A stretch of DNA of 64,000 bases from positions 1 to 64,000 of the forward strand of contig JAHBWY010000003.1 in the NCBI GenBank assembly GCA_019636735.1, given 5' to 3'. The position numbers and the translations under genes are program-made. A model generated the notes under the pieces. The model worked only from the letters and a program-made list of their open reading frames with translations. It made no database searches and was not told the origin of the DNA. Source of the DNA: Phycisphaeraceae bacterium (GTDB taxonomy: Bacteria; Planctomycetota; Phycisphaerae; Phycisphaerales; SM1A02). Of the stretch, positions 62,527-64,000 are shown piece by piece. Position 1 is the first letter of the stretch; each line of letters starts with the position of its first letter.

Positions 62527-63912
62527 ATGAGTGAACTCGGCTCGAACGCCACCGACCTCCACGCGCAGGTGCTGATCGTCGACGATGAGGCTGACCACGC
62601 GGAGACCATGGCGGAGGCCCTTCGCCGGCCCGGGCATGTCTGCACCATCGTCCACAGCCTTCGGGAGGCGGAGAATGAGCTCCGCCACGGGAGTTTCGAT
62701 GTCATCGTGACCGACCTGGTCATGGAGCACCAGACGGCCGGCCTCGAGGTTCTGAAGCTCCAGCGCGAAGTCCAGCCCGATGCGGCGACCATCATGGTCA
62801 CGGCCCACGGCGATGTGCCGACGGCAAAGGCGGCGCTTCAGGGGGGGGCCTACGACTTCATCGAGAAGCCCCTCGACCTTGTGGTCTTCCGCAATCTGGT
62901 GCAGCGGGCCGCCGAGACGGTGCTGCTGCGCCACCAGAACGAGCGCCTCCGTGGCGAGGTCGATGCCGCGTACGCCTTCGAAGGGATCATCGGCGACTCG
63001 GCCGCGATGCGGCGGGTGATCGACCTCATTCGTCAGGTCGCCCCGAGCACCATCCCGGTCCTCATCGTCGGCGAGAGCGGCACGGGCAAGGAGCTGATCG
63101 CGCGCGCCATCCATCGCCACTCGAAGCGGCGCGAGAAGCGCTACGCGACCTTCAACGCGGCAGGGCAGAGCGAGAGCCTGCTCGAGGATCAGCTCTTCGG
63201 CCATGTCCGCGGCGCCTTCACCGGCGCCGACCGCGATCGCGAGGGCGTCTTCGAGTACGCCGACGGCGGAACGCTCTTTCTGGACGAGATCGGCGACATG
63301 CCCCTCACCATGCAGCCCAAGCTGCTTCGAGTGCTTGAGCTCGGCGAGGTCATCCGGCTCGGGTCGAACGAACCCCGCAAGACCGATGTGCGCTTCATCA
63401 GTGCGACCAACAAGGATCTCCGCGGCATGAGCGCCGCCGGTCGCTTTCGCGAGGATCTCTACTTCAGGCTCAAGGGGGCGGAGATCGTGGTGCCTCCGCT
63501 GCGCGAGCGGCGCGAAGATGTGCCTTTGCTGGTGCAGCACGCGATCGGGACCTTTTCGGCGGAGGTCGGGCGCCCGCGGCCGCAGATCAGCCAGCCCGCG
63601 CTCATGCGCCTGGTGAGCTACCACTGGCCGGGCAATGTGCGCGAACTCATGAATGTCGTGCATCGCATCGTGGTCACCTGCGACGGTCCGACCATCGAAC
63701 TGCGTCACATTCCCGAGGAGATCAGCGCGAAGGATGGCCCCGACGATGCGTCGATCGGATCGCTCGCAGGGGTCGGGCTCGACAAGGTGGAGAAGGAGGC
63801 GATCCGCCAGACGCTGGCGATGACGGGAGGGAACCGCGAACAGGCGGCTCAGCTTCTCGGCATTGGCGAGCGCACGCTCTACCGGAAGCTTCGCGAGTAC
63901 GGGCTGCGCTGA
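62527..63912 (+). CDS. NtrC-family sigma-54-dependent response regulator
   Basis: A 461-residue regulator. Receiver domain residues ~13-125 have phospho-acceptor D63 (VIVTDLVME) and K114 (FIEKP). The AAA+ domain (about 152-390) has Walker A GESGTGKE, the sigma-54-contacting GAFTGA (229-234), Walker [13 protein letters not shown] and the sensor [12 protein letters not shown] region. A C-terminal Fis-type HTH ([23 protein letters not shown]) ends the protein. It activates sigma-54 promoters when phosphorylated by an unlinked histidine kinase. The start at 62527 lies just after the murC promoter region. Confidence 0.95.
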   Translation: MSELGSNATDLHAQVLIVDDEADHAETMAEALRRPGHVCTIVHSLREAENELRHGSFDVIVTDLVMEHQTAGLEVLKLQREVQPDAATIMVTAHGDVPTAKAALQGGAYDFIEKPLDLVVFRNLVQRAAETVLLRHQNERLRGEVDAAYAFEGIIGDSAAMRRVIDLIRQVAPSTIPVLIVGESGTGKELIARAIHRHSKRREKRYATFNAAGQSESLLEDQLFGHVRGAFTGADRDREGVFEYADGGTLFLDEIGDMPLTMQPKLLRVLELGEVIRLGSNEPRKTDVRFISATNKDLRGMSAAGRFREDLYFRLKGAEIVVPPLRERREDVPLLVQHAIGTFSAEVGRPRPQISQPALMRLVSYHWPGNVRELMNVVHRIVVTCDGPTIELRHIPEEISAKDGPDDASIGSLAGVGLDKVEKEAIRQTLAMTGGNREQAAQLLGIGERTLYRKLREYGLR

Positions 63913-63914
63913 TC

Positions 63915-64000
63915 ATGCCGCTGATCCTGTATCGCCATCTCCTCGCGGAGCTTCTCAAGGTGTTCCTGCTGACGACCACCGTGATCGTGGTGGTCATCGC
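63915..64000 (+). CDS. LptF/LptG-type permease, N-terminal fragment (cut by window end)
   Basis: The last 28 codons encode MPLILYRHLLAELLKVFLLT and a hydrophobic run, starting 2 bases after the regulator stop. The pattern of a YRHLLxELL(K/R)xFLL opening into a membrane helix is typical of YjgP/YjgQ (LptF/LptG) permeases, which move lipopolysaccharide from the inner membrane. The rest lies outside the window. Confidence 0.55.
   Translation, partial: MPLILYRHLLAELLKVFLLTTTVIVVVI

Overview
The window is a GC-rich chromosomal segment, densely coding on both strands, with many 4-base stop/start overlaps between co-oriented genes. It most likely comes from a planctomycete, probably a Phycisphaerae relative. 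The evidence is three secreted proteins ending in paired dockerin-like repeats with a terminal Gly-x-Cys, several FG-GAP/UnbV (CRTAC1-type) proteins, an ECF sigma factor followed directly by a Ser/Thr kinase with a TPR tail, and a GreA, RlmN and MurC/MurB/Ddl set. The assignment rests on gene content alone.

Positions 1-5500 are accessory DNA: two IS3-family transposase fragments, a RelE/ParE-type toxin with an XRE antitoxin, a tyrosine integrase broken by a 10-base insertion, a lipoprotein, and a translationally coupled pair made of a class III nucleotide cyclase and a small HEPN-like protein with an RX4H motif. A tRNA-Gly(CCC) closes this part. The cyclase-HEPN pair is the best candidate here for an undescribed signalling or defence module.

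Positions 5500-28400 are mostly housekeeping and envelope genes: a membrane cytochrome, an APH-like/P-loop kinase fusion, a type I phosphodiesterase, exported proteins of unknown role, an MFS transporter, then a run of EEP hydrolase, lipase-maturation-factor-like membrane protein, M28 peptidase and gamma-glutamyltransferase. A 74-base tandem repeat copies the 3' end of a gene at 23120. An ECF sigma/anti-sigma/PDZ operon, RlmN, a LAB_N protein, a 2Fe-2S ferredoxin and IscX follow.

Positions 28400-48600 form a large extracytoplasmic block. A nitrilase-family enzyme, a 1414-residue TPR/FG-GAP/UnbV protein, a five-haem cytochrome with a TPR tail and a CRTAC1 protein are tightly linked on the plus strand. 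Three minus-strand GC-type dockerin proteins follow (zinc metalloprotease, FG-GAP protein, di-haem oxidoreductase). Then comes a second TPR plus CRTAC1 pair.

Positions 48700-64000 hold a cardiolipin-synthase-like enzyme, GreA, a membrane protein, an FtsQ-like protein, a SOUL haem-binding lipoprotein, a subtilase, a SigE-like ECF factor with its kinase, the cell-wall genes ddl, murB and murC, an NtrC-type regulator, and the first codons of an LptF/LptG-type permease cut by the window end.
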